A stretch of DNA of 21,559 bases from a virus: positions 1-21,559 of the IMG/VR virus record IMGVR_UViG_3300007513_001804. The stretch is one strand, 5' to 3'. Made by a program: the position numbers and the translations under genes. The notes beneath the pieces are model-generated. The model did no database searches. It saw nothing but the letters and a program-made list of their open reading frames with translations, and had not been told where the DNA came from. Shown here in pieces: positions 7,456-14,922 of the stretch (the first letter of the stretch is position 1; every line of letters starts with the position of its first letter).

Positions 7456-7712
7456 TTGCAAGTCTTCCTCACGTGGTTGTAAAAGTCCATTAGTTGATCA
7501 ATATCAGTATCTTCTTTTACCATACGATAGGCTTTAACAGCTACACTGATCTCTTCTTTCGAAAGCCAGCCATTCTCAACATAATTACTTTTCAGTGCCC
7601 TTTTCTGATCTTTATAGGGCTCCATCGCATCTTCAATCGTTCTTAAAGACTTGATGTAATTAGTAATTTTATTTTCTTTTTCTTGATATTCATTAGTTGC
7701 TGAATCAGACAT
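7452..7712 (-). CDS. Small helical protein resembling GapR/DUF2312
   Basis: An 86-aa protein, probably all helical. It starts with a charged coiled stretch (EYQEKENKITNYIKSLRTIE), followed by DQKRALKSNYVENGWLSKEE, then a helix VKAYRMVKEDTDIDQLMDFY. The order of a coiled-coil helix, a turn with NG, and a second helix of the form KxxR/Y..K.D resembles the GapR/DUF2312 family of small DNA-binding proteins of alphaproteobacteria and their phages. The likeness is in pattern and length only, and the basic DNA-contact residues are not conserved well enough to be certain. The ATG at 7712 has a strong Shine-Dalgarno (AAAGGAGAA). It is the first gene after a strong promoter and is coupled by ATGA to the co-chaperonin gene. 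Confidence 0.75.
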   Translation of the reverse strand: MSDSATNEYQEKENKITNYIKSLRTIEDAMEPYKDQKRALKSNYVENGWLSKEEISVAVKAYRMVKEDTDIDQLMDFYNHVRKTCK

Positions 7713-7743
7713 TAAGTTCTCCTTTAATTGAAAAGTTATATAT

Positions 7744-7772
7744 AATATACACTCTATTTATACTTTTGTCAA
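7744..7772 (-). promoter_or_regulatory. Strong sigma70-type promoter, with a TATAAATA element in the spacer
   Basis: On the minus strand, TTGACA (7772-7767, perfect -35) is followed by a 17-nt spacer and TATATT (7749-7744, 5 of 6). An A-rich tract directly upstream starts at the stop codon of the ribonucleotide reductase gene and may act as an UP element. The spacer contains TATAAATA (7762-7755), identical to the T4 late-promoter box. The start would fall near 7737, giving a leader of about 25 nt with the Shine-Dalgarno of the GapR-like gene. Confidence 0.75.
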
Positions 7773-7780
7773 GTATTTTT

Positions 7781-10222
7781 TTATCCACATTTTGCGTAAC
7801 CGCACTGATTACAAGACTGGCAACCATCCTGATACACTAGCCCTTCTTCGGCACCACATTCAGGACAAGATTTATCCCCTGCTGGCTCGCCATCTTGAAT
7901 ATAATTTTTGAGGATTCTGGCGATACACCTAGCGAAACTAAACATATCGCTATCCTTATCTTTTTGTAGCTGTTCTACCAAGAGGCGAGGTGGAGCGCCA
8001 TGGCGCAGGGTTAGAGAGATCATTCGAGTGAAAGCCGATTCGTTCGGATTGTCGAACACTCGCACAATATCTCTCACAACCGTTGTGTCATCATCAACGC
8101 CAAACGTTAAGTCATACCTATTAGCTTTTGTTTTAAAGCGGTGCTTGGTAAGGCGCCCTTTAGTGTGCCGCTTGGGAATTTCAATTAAATTAGATAACCC
8201 GCCAAGCACCTCATAAGGTCGACCCTCATACAGACCAACAAGGATGGTCCACTTTTCACCTTTAATGGTTGTGTGGTGGATATCACAGTCAACCACTTCC
8301 GGTCTGAGTGGGGCGCCGTTTTGAGGAAATGGTTCTCCCTTTCCCTCGTCCTGTTTCGTTATCAACACCCCAGTTCGACTGCCATCCACATAAACAGTGA
8401 TCCCTTTCAGACCATCTTTCCAACCCTTCATATAAAGTTCACCAACAACCGAAGGTGAAGTATTTTCCGGAAGATTAATGGTGGAACTAATAGCGTGATC
8501 GATATTCTCTTGAATAGTTGCCTGTATTTCAACACGACGCAACCAATCGATCTGGTTGCTTTCTACGAAAAACCCAGGCAACTCACAATCCGGTTTCTTC
8601 GCGTTAAGTTTAATCCAGTCATTGACGTTGTGATGAAACACCGTATATTCCACCCAGCGATCACCTAAGTCGTCGACGAAATCCGGCTCAATGTTCTGCT
8701 CATTGTGATTTATCTTCCGGCGCCGAACATAAGAATTTCGAAAGACAGGCTCCAGCCCTGAACTGGTTTGAGAGAGGATGGACACACTTCCAGTTGGAGC
8801 GTTAGTTAGGATAGATATATTTCGTCGACCGGAATCTGCAATCATTTTTTGAATGCGAGAGGGGAGTCGCTTAATAAATAAATTATCTTTTTCCTTCGCC
8901 CAATCAAACACCGGAAAGGAGCCTCTTTCTTGAGCCAAGCGAGCGCTTTCCTCATATGCCTTGTCTCTCAGAGTGCTATAAATTTTATCGATTTCAGAAA
9001 CACTTTGGGTTGAATCATATCGCAGGCACATGCGTGCTATAGCGTCTGCCAGACCGTGAGTTCCTAATCCCGTTCGGCGTCCTTGAAGACAAGCCTTTCG
9101 TAATTTTGTCCACAACTTCTTTTCATCTTTAGTATCAGCAATTTTAATTATTTTTGAGAGTTGCTCTGCTTCAAGCTCAACCAAGTCATCAGACAGTCGC
9201 ATAGCCATAGTAATTGTCTTACCGAAATGTTCATAATCAAAGTAGGCGTCTTTAGTAAATGGTTTCTTTACAAAGTTTTTTAAATTAACAGAAATCAAAC
9301 GACAACTATCATGAGAAGACAGGGGAATTTCTGCACAAGGATTGGTTGAAACAGTCTGAAATCCGACATCAGCATAACACTCCGCTGGAAGATTTTTTCT
9401 AATATTATCCCACATCAGCAGCCCTGGCTCTGCCGTCTTTGCTGCACTCTCAACGATCTTTGTCCACAAATCTCGTGCGCGAATTGTCTTCGTATAACTC
9501 ACTGCCTCATCAGGTTCTGAGTCTACCGGATACCGTAAAAGAAAATCAGCGTCTGAATCAACTGCATGCATAAAATCATCGCTCAATTTTATCGATACAT
9601 TCGCGCCGGTCACCTTTGACAGATCTTGTTTCATTGTAACAAATTGCTCAATATCAGGATGTCTAACATCCATCGAGATCATCAAAGCCCCGCGTCGACC
9701 ATTCTGACCAACCATTCGACACACATAAGAATAAAAATCTGCGAAAGACCACGCACCGGTAGTCGTGCCAGCAGAATTATTAACCGGCGTGTTTTCCGGA
9801 CGAAGCCCTGAGATGTCGATTCCTACTCCACAACGTCGCTTGAACAGGTTAGCTAAATCTTTACCCGACTCTATAATAGAGGACATATTGTCTTCCGGAG
9901 GTGATACAACAACACAATTCGAAAGAGAGGCATGTACATGGGCGTTCCCACAACCAAACATAACCGAACCTTGCGGCACAATATATTGAAAATTTTCAAA
10001 TGAATCGCGAATCTCATCATAAGAAAGCTGTCGCTTGCCGCCGAACTTCTCCTCAATTCTTGAAAATTCTTCTGCTAGGCGGTCGTGCATCGCGCTTGGC
10101 GTGTCTTCTAATATTTTTCCCGCTTTATCTTTAAGAGCATATTTGGTCAGAAACACGTTTGCCGCCAACTCGTCTCCATTAAAATATTTTAAGCTCTTTT
10201 CTCGTGCTGTGTCGAGTGTCAT
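7781..10222 (-). CDS. nrdJ: Class II (adenosylcobalamin-dependent) ribonucleotide reductase
   Basis: Reduces ribonucleotides to deoxyribonucleotides using a B12-derived radical, with no NrdB partner and no need for or sensitivity to oxygen. The protein is 813 aa from the ATG at 10222. A longer frame begins at 10324, but its extra 34 residues lie inside the helicase gene and the ATG at 10222 has AAGGGG at the right distance. Key residues: C103 in SNCVVVSPPE and C307 in DSCRL are the redox pair, and NPCAE (294-298) holds the thiyl Cys and catalytic Glu. APTGSVSILSQTSSG is the phosphate-binding region. The C-terminal part has the TSCPD-type domain of B12 reductases. It ends with CPEC (786-789) and a Cys-rich tail (C801, C804, C807, C812) that shuttles reducing equivalents. 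Only the host can supply the cobalamin. Confidence 0.95.
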   Translation of the reverse strand: MTLDTAREKSLKYFNGDELAANVFLTKYALKDKAGKILEDTPSAMHDRLAEEFSRIEEKFGGKRQLSYDEIRDSFENFQYIVPQGSVMFGCGNAHVHASLSNCVVVSPPEDNMSSIIESGKDLANLFKRRCGVGIDISGLRPENTPVNNSAGTTTGAWSFADFYSYVCRMVGQNGRRGALMISMDVRHPDIEQFVTMKQDLSKVTGANVSIKLSDDFMHAVDSDADFLLRYPVDSEPDEAVSYTKTIRARDLWTKIVESAAKTAEPGLLMWDNIRKNLPAECYADVGFQTVSTNPCAEIPLSSHDSCRLISVNLKNFVKKPFTKDAYFDYEHFGKTITMAMRLSDDLVELEAEQLSKIIKIADTKDEKKLWTKLRKACLQGRRTGLGTHGLADAIARMCLRYDSTQSVSEIDKIYSTLRDKAYEESARLAQERGSFPVFDWAKEKDNLFIKRLPSRIQKMIADSGRRNISILTNAPTGSVSILSQTSSGLEPVFRNSYVRRRKINHNEQNIEPDFVDDLGDRWVEYTVFHHNVNDWIKLNAKKPDCELPGFFVESNQIDWLRRVEIQATIQENIDHAISSTINLPENTSPSVVGELYMKGWKDGLKGITVYVDGSRTGVLITKQDEGKGEPFPQNGAPLRPEVVDCDIHHTTIKGEKWTILVGLYEGRPYEVLGGLSNLIEIPKRHTKGRLTKHRFKTKANRYDLTFGVDDDTTVVRDIVRVFDNPNESAFTRMISLTLRHGAPPRLLVEQLQKDKDSDMFSFARCIARILKNYIQDGEPAGDKSCPECGAEEGLVYQDGCQSCNQCGYAKCG

Positions 10223-10232
10223 GTTTATCCCC

Positions 10233-11600
10233 TTATTTTTTTCTGTATTCTTTGTATTTCTCACGCAACTGTTTACCTTGTTGGGCTGTCGATTGTGCAA
10301 CGATCTGTTCAACGGTAGTACCATCTTGTGGGAGAACTTTTATTTTAACCCGCGCAGTGTCCATAAAAATAGGATAAATGATTCCATCAGGTCCATTCCT
10401 ATTTTTTGCTAAAAACACTCGTCCGCCATTTGTATTTTTATCTTCAACTGTTCTAGACACGGAAAATATAAAATCTGCCACAAAACACTTGTTAAAGGCT
10501 TCGGAAATGGATTCCATTGTGATTACTTCTGCGTTCAATCCAGACCTATTAGTTTGCGATGCGGTATAACACGGGCATTTATGCTCCTGCGCTATGCCGC
10601 GAAGATCTTCGTAAATAGTCTCCAGTTCGTGTCTTTTTTCTTTTCGAACCACATTTGGTCGCAATAAATCTGCATAATCCACAATGATTAAATCCGGCTT
10701 GATATCCCGCTGCCGAAGTCTTTCCATATGATTACGAATAACGTTTGGAGAGGCTGTCTTGGTTGGGTATTCTTTGATTATTAATTGACCCTCTAAGTCT
10801 TTTACCGTCTCATAAATGCCCTCCTTGCAACCGAAAAGTTGTGGAAGAGGTATACCAGTAATACAACTATCGTAGCGACCCGCAATTACGGTTGGTGCTA
10901 ATTCCAAAGTATAATGCACAACCGTCTTACCCTGCTTTAACGCTTCTGCTCCCAGATGTACCAGCACCATTGATTTTCCGGCGCCAGTTGGAGCGATAAC
11001 AACACCCAGTTCTCCAACACCAAGACCGCCCTTGCAGTGACTATCGATAATCTGCCAGCCTGTACTGATAGGGTTACGCGCTTTGATTTTAAATCGCTCT
11101 TCAAAGTCCGCCATGTAGTCATAACCAAAGTCAGTATTAGAGCCAAGCTTCAGAGCATCATTGATCAGCGAACTGATCTCATCAAACGATGACGCCTCAA
11201 GTAACCCAACAGACTTGATCATAGCCTCTTTTAGTTTCTGCTTTCGGCAGAAGTCAAGGGCTGTCTCTTTAATATATTCTTCGCCGCCAACTTCTATCTC
11301 AGATTTATAAATTCTTGCAAAGAAATCTCGGGTTTGTTTTTGGGTAGCTGGGCTTTCGTCATCAAGCTCTGCACGGAGCACTGACAGCATGGCATCCTTT
11401 GATGGGTGCACATCGTACTTGATCTTAAAATCAAAAACCTTTTTGGTAAAGGCTTGCAAATATTTTAATTCAAAAAAGTCTATTGACAGAACCTCCTGAA
11501 TTTGATCTGCGAAGGGGCGGTCCTCCATGATAAGTTGGGCTAGCCCCTCTTGAAAGGCTTTTCCAAATTTTGAAAAATCTACGTTTCTGTTAAGTGCCAT
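10233..11600 (-). CDS. Replicative DNA helicase, DnaB/T4 gp41-like
   Basis: A 455-aa RecA-fold hexameric helicase that would unwind DNA 5'-3' at the fork. The N-terminal 170 residues are helical and hold no known primase motif. The core has Walker A APTGAGKS (203-210), the DnaB-type catalytic Glu in YTLELA (E233), Walker B LIIVDYADLL (304-313), the H3 segment ASQTNRSG (347-354), and an Arg-finger region at KNRNGPDG. These are the motifs of the DnaB/gp41 group (SF4). The start overlaps the 5'-3' exonuclease stop by 11 nt, and its TAA overlaps the ribosome site of the reductase. No primase gene is seen in this window, so it must be elsewhere or come from the host. The tail is Gln/Lys-rich. Confidence 0.93.
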   Translation of the reverse strand: MALNRNVDFSKFGKAFQEGLAQLIMEDRPFADQIQEVLSIDFFELKYLQAFTKKVFDFKIKYDVHPSKDAMLSVLRAELDDESPATQKQTRDFFARIYKSEIEVGGEEYIKETALDFCRKQKLKEAMIKSVGLLEASSFDEISSLINDALKLGSNTDFGYDYMADFEERFKIKARNPISTGWQIIDSHCKGGLGVGELGVVIAPTGAGKSMVLVHLGAEALKQGKTVVHYTLELAPTVIAGRYDSCITGIPLPQLFGCKEGIYETVKDLEGQLIIKEYPTKTASPNVIRNHMERLRQRDIKPDLIIVDYADLLRPNVVRKEKRHELETIYEDLRGIAQEHKCPCYTASQTNRSGLNAEVITMESISEAFNKCFVADFIFSVSRTVEDKNTNGGRVFLAKNRNGPDGIIYPIFMDTARVKIKVLPQDGTTVEQIVAQSTAQQGKQLREKYKEYRKK

Positions 11601-12564
11601 TCGCTACCTCCGCAGCCACAATTCGCCGCATCGTCTGAAATAGACTTGTCCAGTCAAACACTCCAAACCCATCTGTGTTCATCATCTTCAGTACCTCTGT
11701 CTTATTAAACTCCAGAGTCGTCTCCTCAACCGTGTGTTTAATAATCTTTTTAGATTGAGGTGAAATACTCGGTGAGTAAAGTTGCATTAATCTATAGTTC
11801 TTTTCTATTATACCACGTCCGTCGAGAATGTTATGGTGTACTTTTAATTTGTTTTCACAATCGTCGCAATAATCAACTAGCTCGTCAATTGTATAGGACT
11901 TCTCTTCTGCCAAAAACGGAAACCGCTTGGACATCGTAGCCAAGCCCACGCCCCCAACACCTTTAAGATTATCACTTTTGTCGCCACAGACGGCGCGTGC
12001 GAGAGCAAAGTTTAAAGGATCAATTCCATGTTCTTCTATAATACGATGTTTGTTCAAAGTTGCCTTTTGAATGGGTCGGTGCAGCACAGTTTCGCCATCG
12101 CACAGTTGATAAAAATCTTTGTCACTTGACACAATAACCTTTTGCCAGCCCTTTAAAGATGACATACTCACAACATAAGCAATCACATCATCCGCCTCAA
12201 TTGCTGGCAGCATTATCTGGCATACTGGCATGCAATTTAAATATTCTACCAGTCGAGTCTGCTGCCAAATCTTATTTTCCATCTCTTCGTTCTCGGAGAG
12301 ATTACGAATCTCGCGATTGAGACGAATGGGCTTGCGCCCCTCTTTATAATTTTTATCAATACTCTTTCGTTTTTGGGAACCACCAGCGCCATCCCAAGCA
12401 ATAACAACCTGATCCGGCTTCGTCTCACGCACCAGTTTTTGCAAAATTTTCAAGAAACCCTTAGTGCCGCCGATTGGCTGACCGTTGGTCGATAGGCTCG
12501 GATCTACAATATATGCTCTGAAATACATATTAAGAGCATCGATGATTAATATTCTTGGAGTCAT
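11590..12564 (-). CDS. 5'-3' exonuclease/flap endonuclease, T4 RNase H-like
   Basis: A 324-aa FEN-family nuclease, expected to remove RNA primers and 5' flaps during lagging-strand synthesis. Family motifs appear in order: IIDALNMYFRAY (7-18) with the first metal Asp, VIAWDGAGGSQKRK (about 54-67) for the arch base, IEADDVIAYV (with paired Asp), VIVSSDKDFYQL, and the helix-hairpin-helix segment GDKSDNLKGVGGVGLATMSKRFP. The motif carboxylates needed for two metal ions look intact. The length fits the phage stand-alone enzymes rather than the Pol I N-terminal domain. The start ATG follows the AGGTG site, 14 nt after the secreted-protein gene. It is the natural partner of the SSB and helicase in this cluster, and would substitute for the exonuclease activity missing from the family A polymerase-like gene. 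Confidence 0.93.
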   Translation of the reverse strand: MTPRILIIDALNMYFRAYIVDPSLSTNGQPIGGTKGFLKILQKLVRETKPDQVVIAWDGAGGSQKRKSIDKNYKEGRKPIRLNREIRNLSENEEMENKIWQQTRLVEYLNCMPVCQIMLPAIEADDVIAYVVSMSSLKGWQKVIVSSDKDFYQLCDGETVLHRPIQKATLNKHRIIEEHGIDPLNFALARAVCGDKSDNLKGVGGVGLATMSKRFPFLAEEKSYTIDELVDYCDDCENKLKVHHNILDGRGIIEKNYRLMQLYSPSISPQSKKIIKHTVEETTLEFNKTEVLKMMNTDGFGVFDWTSLFQTMRRIVAAEVANGT

Positions 12565-12578
12565 TAAAGCACCTAATC

Positions 12579-13247
12579 TTATCGGCGTTGATTGCGACGT
12601 TTTTGTTTCTTGTTTCTTTTTTTATGGTGTGGTTTTCTGCGTTGCTTATGCGGCTGCGTAACCTGCGGTCTTCTGTATTTTCTCCGTGGCTGATAATGAC
12701 GAGGGCGACGGGTGTGATTATGACTTCGATAACCATGCCTAGGCTTGTAATAACGATGGAGTCGGCGTTTCGTGCCGTCTCCATAATATCGCTTCCGATA
12801 TAGTCGGTGGTGATATTGAAGACTTGAGGAAAACCAATCATATGTATAATGTGGATAATATGGCTTATAATGATAATGTCCAGCATAGCCCAAACATCGC
12901 CGATAAGAGCGTCGATGTTTGCGCCAGTGGCGATGCGTGCGCTTGATTAAATTATCACCAACCCATCCATAAAATAACCAAATATTTGATTCTGAATCGA
13001 ATTCGGCTATCACATATCCAACATCAAAAAACTGTACATTCGGTGAATTATAGTACTGAGCAATGTCACTATAATAAATTCTCGGATTGCGATCAAATGT
13101 ATCCCAGACAGCCACGTATTCTCCAGCCGAACTTTTCTGCAAAACAATAGGATCTGGTGTTCGAACGCATCGTCTGGCATGTGCTTGCGAAAAGCTTGCC
13201 ATTGTTAAAAGGATACCACCTAATAATAAAACAATTTTATTTTTCAT
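12579..13247 (-). CDS. Secreted, extremely basic His/Arg/Tyr/Lys-rich protein
   Basis: A 222-aa protein with a clear signal peptide: MKNKI, then a hydrophobic core, then QAHA before RR, with cleavage expected after A24. After about 75 residues of ordinary sequence (two Trp-rich stretches, C27 and C118 that could form a disulfide), residues 102-222 are almost entirely Arg, His, Tyr, Lys, Gln and Pro. The predicted charge is very high. I chose the ATG at 13247 because GGAG lies 9 nt upstream; the longer start at 13295 would bury the signal peptide. It overlaps the recombinase 3' end by 11 nt, so translation is probably coupled. No family recognised. It could bind DNA, LPS or peptidoglycan in the periplasm, or exclude superinfecting phage; these are guesses. 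Confidence 0.75.
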   Translation of the reverse strand: MKNKIVLLLGGILLTMASFSQAHARRCVRTPDPIVLQKSSAGEYVAVWDTFDRNPRIYYSDIAQYYNSPNVQFFDVGYVIAEFDSESNIWLFYGWVGDNLIKRTHRHWRKHRRSYRRCLGYAGHYHYKPYYPHYTYDWFSSSLQYHHRLYRKRYYGDGTKRRLHRYYKPRHGYRSHNHTRRPRHYQPRRKYRRPQVTQPHKQRRKPHHKKRNKKQKRRNQRR

Positions 13248-14364
13248 CTTCATCATCTCCATAAAAGTCTGTGGCATCTCCTGTGCGTTTATCAAACTTG
13301 AGTATAACTTCTTCGTCCATTATTTGTAAGACCCTATTTTTAAATTTTTCATTTTTAAGCTTATCAAGCCAATGAGCACTTTGAAATTTATCCACAGAGC
13401 CGTCTTCATAAACCAACTGATACCAAGCACCAGCATTTTTTAAATTATCCGATCCCTTGATTGCTTCGAGCCAACTTTCTTCGTCTTGGACTCCGACCTC
13501 TTCACCCCAAAGGATTTTAAAAGCACTTTGGCGACCTTGCGTCCCAAAGCGCGACTTTTGAATCTTGGCTTTAACTTCAGATCCGATACGGAAGCCGCGC
13601 TCATCCGTGACAAATGCATTTTTCGCCTTGCGCCCCGTGAGCCAAATGCGAAGTGAATACGCATAATGCATTGCCTTTCCACCGGGCGTAAAATATGGCG
13701 TCGTAAGCGCTTCCGCAATGTTGCTTGTGATATTTGTTTTAAGCTGATTAAGAACCAGAAATGTTGATTGGCTGTTCGCGATTGGAACAGTCAACTTTGA
13801 CATTCCCTTTGATAAGATTCTTGGCTTTACTGCCATCGATGACAAAGGGTTGAAGTCCCCCTCTACATCTGTTGTGGATGGTGTAAGCGCTAAAGAGTCC
13901 CATATAAAGAGCATCCGGTTCTCATTTGTCTCCAAAAGATCTTCAATGGTTTCTAATACAAACTCCACTGATTGAGCCTGAACGTATAATACTCGATCAA
14001 CATCACAGCCACCACGAGCCAAAAACTCTGGATCAATCGCTGATTCTGAATCGAAATATATTACGTCGATTCCCATTTTTTGAGCGTTCGCGGCAACCTG
14101 TGCTGCTAAAAAAGATTTTCCTGTCGACTCTAATCCGGCGATTTCTGTGATTTTGCCTACTGGTATCCCTGCCAGATGACCACGACAAATAATAGAATCT
14201 AGCCATCGAGATCCTGTAGGGATCCAATCGCTCACCTCTGTCGGGTTCTTCTCTGCTAGGTTGTGTGCAACGTTAATTCCCGCCTTCTTATTAATAAGAG
14301 AGCGCATATCAGCGATGCTCAGCTTACCAACTTTTGTTTTTTTTCCTGACTTCGGTCTTGCCAT
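13237..14364 (-). CDS. uvsX: RecA/UvsX-like recombinase
   Basis: A 375-aa strand-exchange ATPase for recombination-dependent replication and repair. Walker A is GLESTGKS (77-84), between the RecA form and the UvsX form. The Glu of FDSESAID (about 104-111) corresponds to the catalytic Glu, Walker B is LFIWDS (152-157), and LVLNQLKTNI followed by TPYFTPGGKAMHYAYSLRIWL corresponds to the L2 loop region. It has the short, acidic C-terminal tail (GDDEDEK) common to phage recombinases. The basic N-terminus (MARPKSGKKTKVGK) is not in cellular RecA. It is preceded by a hairpin element about 24 nt from the start, and has a GGGAGAAG ribosome site. The symbol is by analogy with T4; the protein may be nearer to RecA. 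Confidence 0.9.
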   Translation of the reverse strand: MARPKSGKKTKVGKLSIADMRSLINKKAGINVAHNLAEKNPTEVSDWIPTGSRWLDSIICRGHLAGIPVGKITEIAGLESTGKSFLAAQVAANAQKMGIDVIYFDSESAIDPEFLARGGCDVDRVLYVQAQSVEFVLETIEDLLETNENRMLFIWDSLALTPSTTDVEGDFNPLSSMAVKPRILSKGMSKLTVPIANSQSTFLVLNQLKTNITSNIAEALTTPYFTPGGKAMHYAYSLRIWLTGRKAKNAFVTDERGFRIGSEVKAKIQKSRFGTQGRQSAFKILWGEEVGVQDEESWLEAIKGSDNLKNAGAWYQLVYEDGSVDKFQSAHWLDKLKNEKFKNRVLQIMDEEVILKFDKRTGDATDFYGDDEDEK

Positions 14365-14388
14365 ATTCTTCTCCCATGAATGTAAATT

Positions 14389-14421
14389 GAGGCATCTATA
14401 AACCCATGCCTCCCTGCGGGA
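14389..14421 (-). repeat. Hairpin element before the recombinase gene (copy 1 of a pair)
   Basis: Reading the minus strand, TCCC-GCA-GGGA (14421-14411) runs into a perfect 7-bp stem GAGGCAT/ATGCCTC (14412-14406 with 14395-14389) with a 10-nt loop (GGGTTTATAG). It begins 6 nt after the FKBP stop codon and about 24 nt before the recombinase ATG. The first stem and the second share two bases, so they may be alternatives. A copy with compensatory changes occurs at 14884-14916. Confidence 0.7.
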
Positions 14422-14427
14422 TTAAAG

Positions 14428-14853
14428 TTAACCGATGTCGACTAACTCAACTTCAAAATTAAGGTCTTGCCCTGCGAGTGGATGGTTATGATCCAATTCG
14501 ACCTCGGTGTCTGTAACTGAGTTGATTTTAGCAACTGCTACTTGACCATTTGGGCTAGTTCCCTGCACAGATGTGCCAACTTCGAAAACGAAGTCAGACG
14601 GAAAAACCTCTTTAGATACTTTCACAACTGCTGTTGGATCATATACTCCGTAACCTTCTGTAATCTTAAAAGATTTCTTGGCACCTACTGTCATACCTAC
14701 GACAGCTTTCTCAAAGTCAGGCAAAAGGGTTTTTGAACCCAATTCAAAATCCAAGGTTTGCCCCCGGTCATGACTGCTATCGAACACAGTACCATCATTA
14801 AGAGTTCCTTTATAATGTACTTTGACATTATTTCCATTTTTAGCTTTGCTCAT
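14428..14853 (-). CDS. FKBP-type peptidyl-prolyl cis-trans isomerase, SlyD-like
   Basis: A 141-aa protein that would isomerise Xaa-Pro bonds and act as a folding helper. FKBP core elements are VKVHYKGTLNDGTVFDSS (10-27, with Y14, F24 and D25), LLPDFEKAVVGMTVGAKKSF (43-62), and GYGVYDP (67-73). From about 69 to 120 lies the flap (insert-in-flap) region that gives SlyD its chaperone activity, followed by the SlyD signature DHNHPLAGQDLNFEVELVDI (121-140). The metal-binding His/Cys-rich tail of E. coli SlyD is absent. It has a good ribosome site (AGAGGAA) after an A/U-rich leader, and is flanked on both sides by the related hairpin elements. It is unusual as a phage gene placed between SSB and recombinase. 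With the GroES-like gene it suggests phage control of protein folding. Confidence 0.93.
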   Translation of the reverse strand: MSKAKNGNNVKVHYKGTLNDGTVFDSSHDRGQTLDFELGSKTLLPDFEKAVVGMTVGAKKSFKITEGYGVYDPTAVVKVSKEVFPSDFVFEVGTSVQGTSPNGQVAVAKINSVTDTEVELDHNHPLAGQDLNFEVELVDIG

Positions 14854-14883
14854 TTTTTTCCTCTTTAAATAAAATTGGTTCGA

Positions 14884-14916
14884 GACACCTGATAACCCTG
14901 TGCCCCCCTGTGGGAT
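14884..14916 (-). repeat. Hairpin element before the FKBP gene (copy 2 of a pair)
   Basis: On the minus strand, TCCC-ACA-GGGG (14915-14905) leads into a 7-bp stem GGGGCAC/GTGTCTC (14906-14900 with 14888-14882; two pairs are G-U in RNA) around an 11-nt loop (AGGGTTATCAG). It begins about 7 nt after the SSB stop and is followed by an A/U-rich stretch up to the FKBP ribosome site. Compared with copy 1, the innermost pair has changed on both sides (U-A to C-G), and other changes keep pairing. Confidence 0.7.
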
Positions 14917-14922
14917 AATAAA

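Noticed and set aside
10223-10324. 34-residue N-terminal extension of the ribonucleotide reductase
   Set aside because: It lies inside the helicase gene, its composition is unlike the family, and the ATG at 10222 has a well-placed AAGGGG ribosome site.
12530-12886. 118-aa minus-strand frame and an 82-aa plus-strand frame within the basic protein region
   Set aside because: Both overlap the His/Arg-rich gene in other frames. Neither has a ribosome site or signal, whereas the chosen frame has both a ribosome site and a signal peptide.
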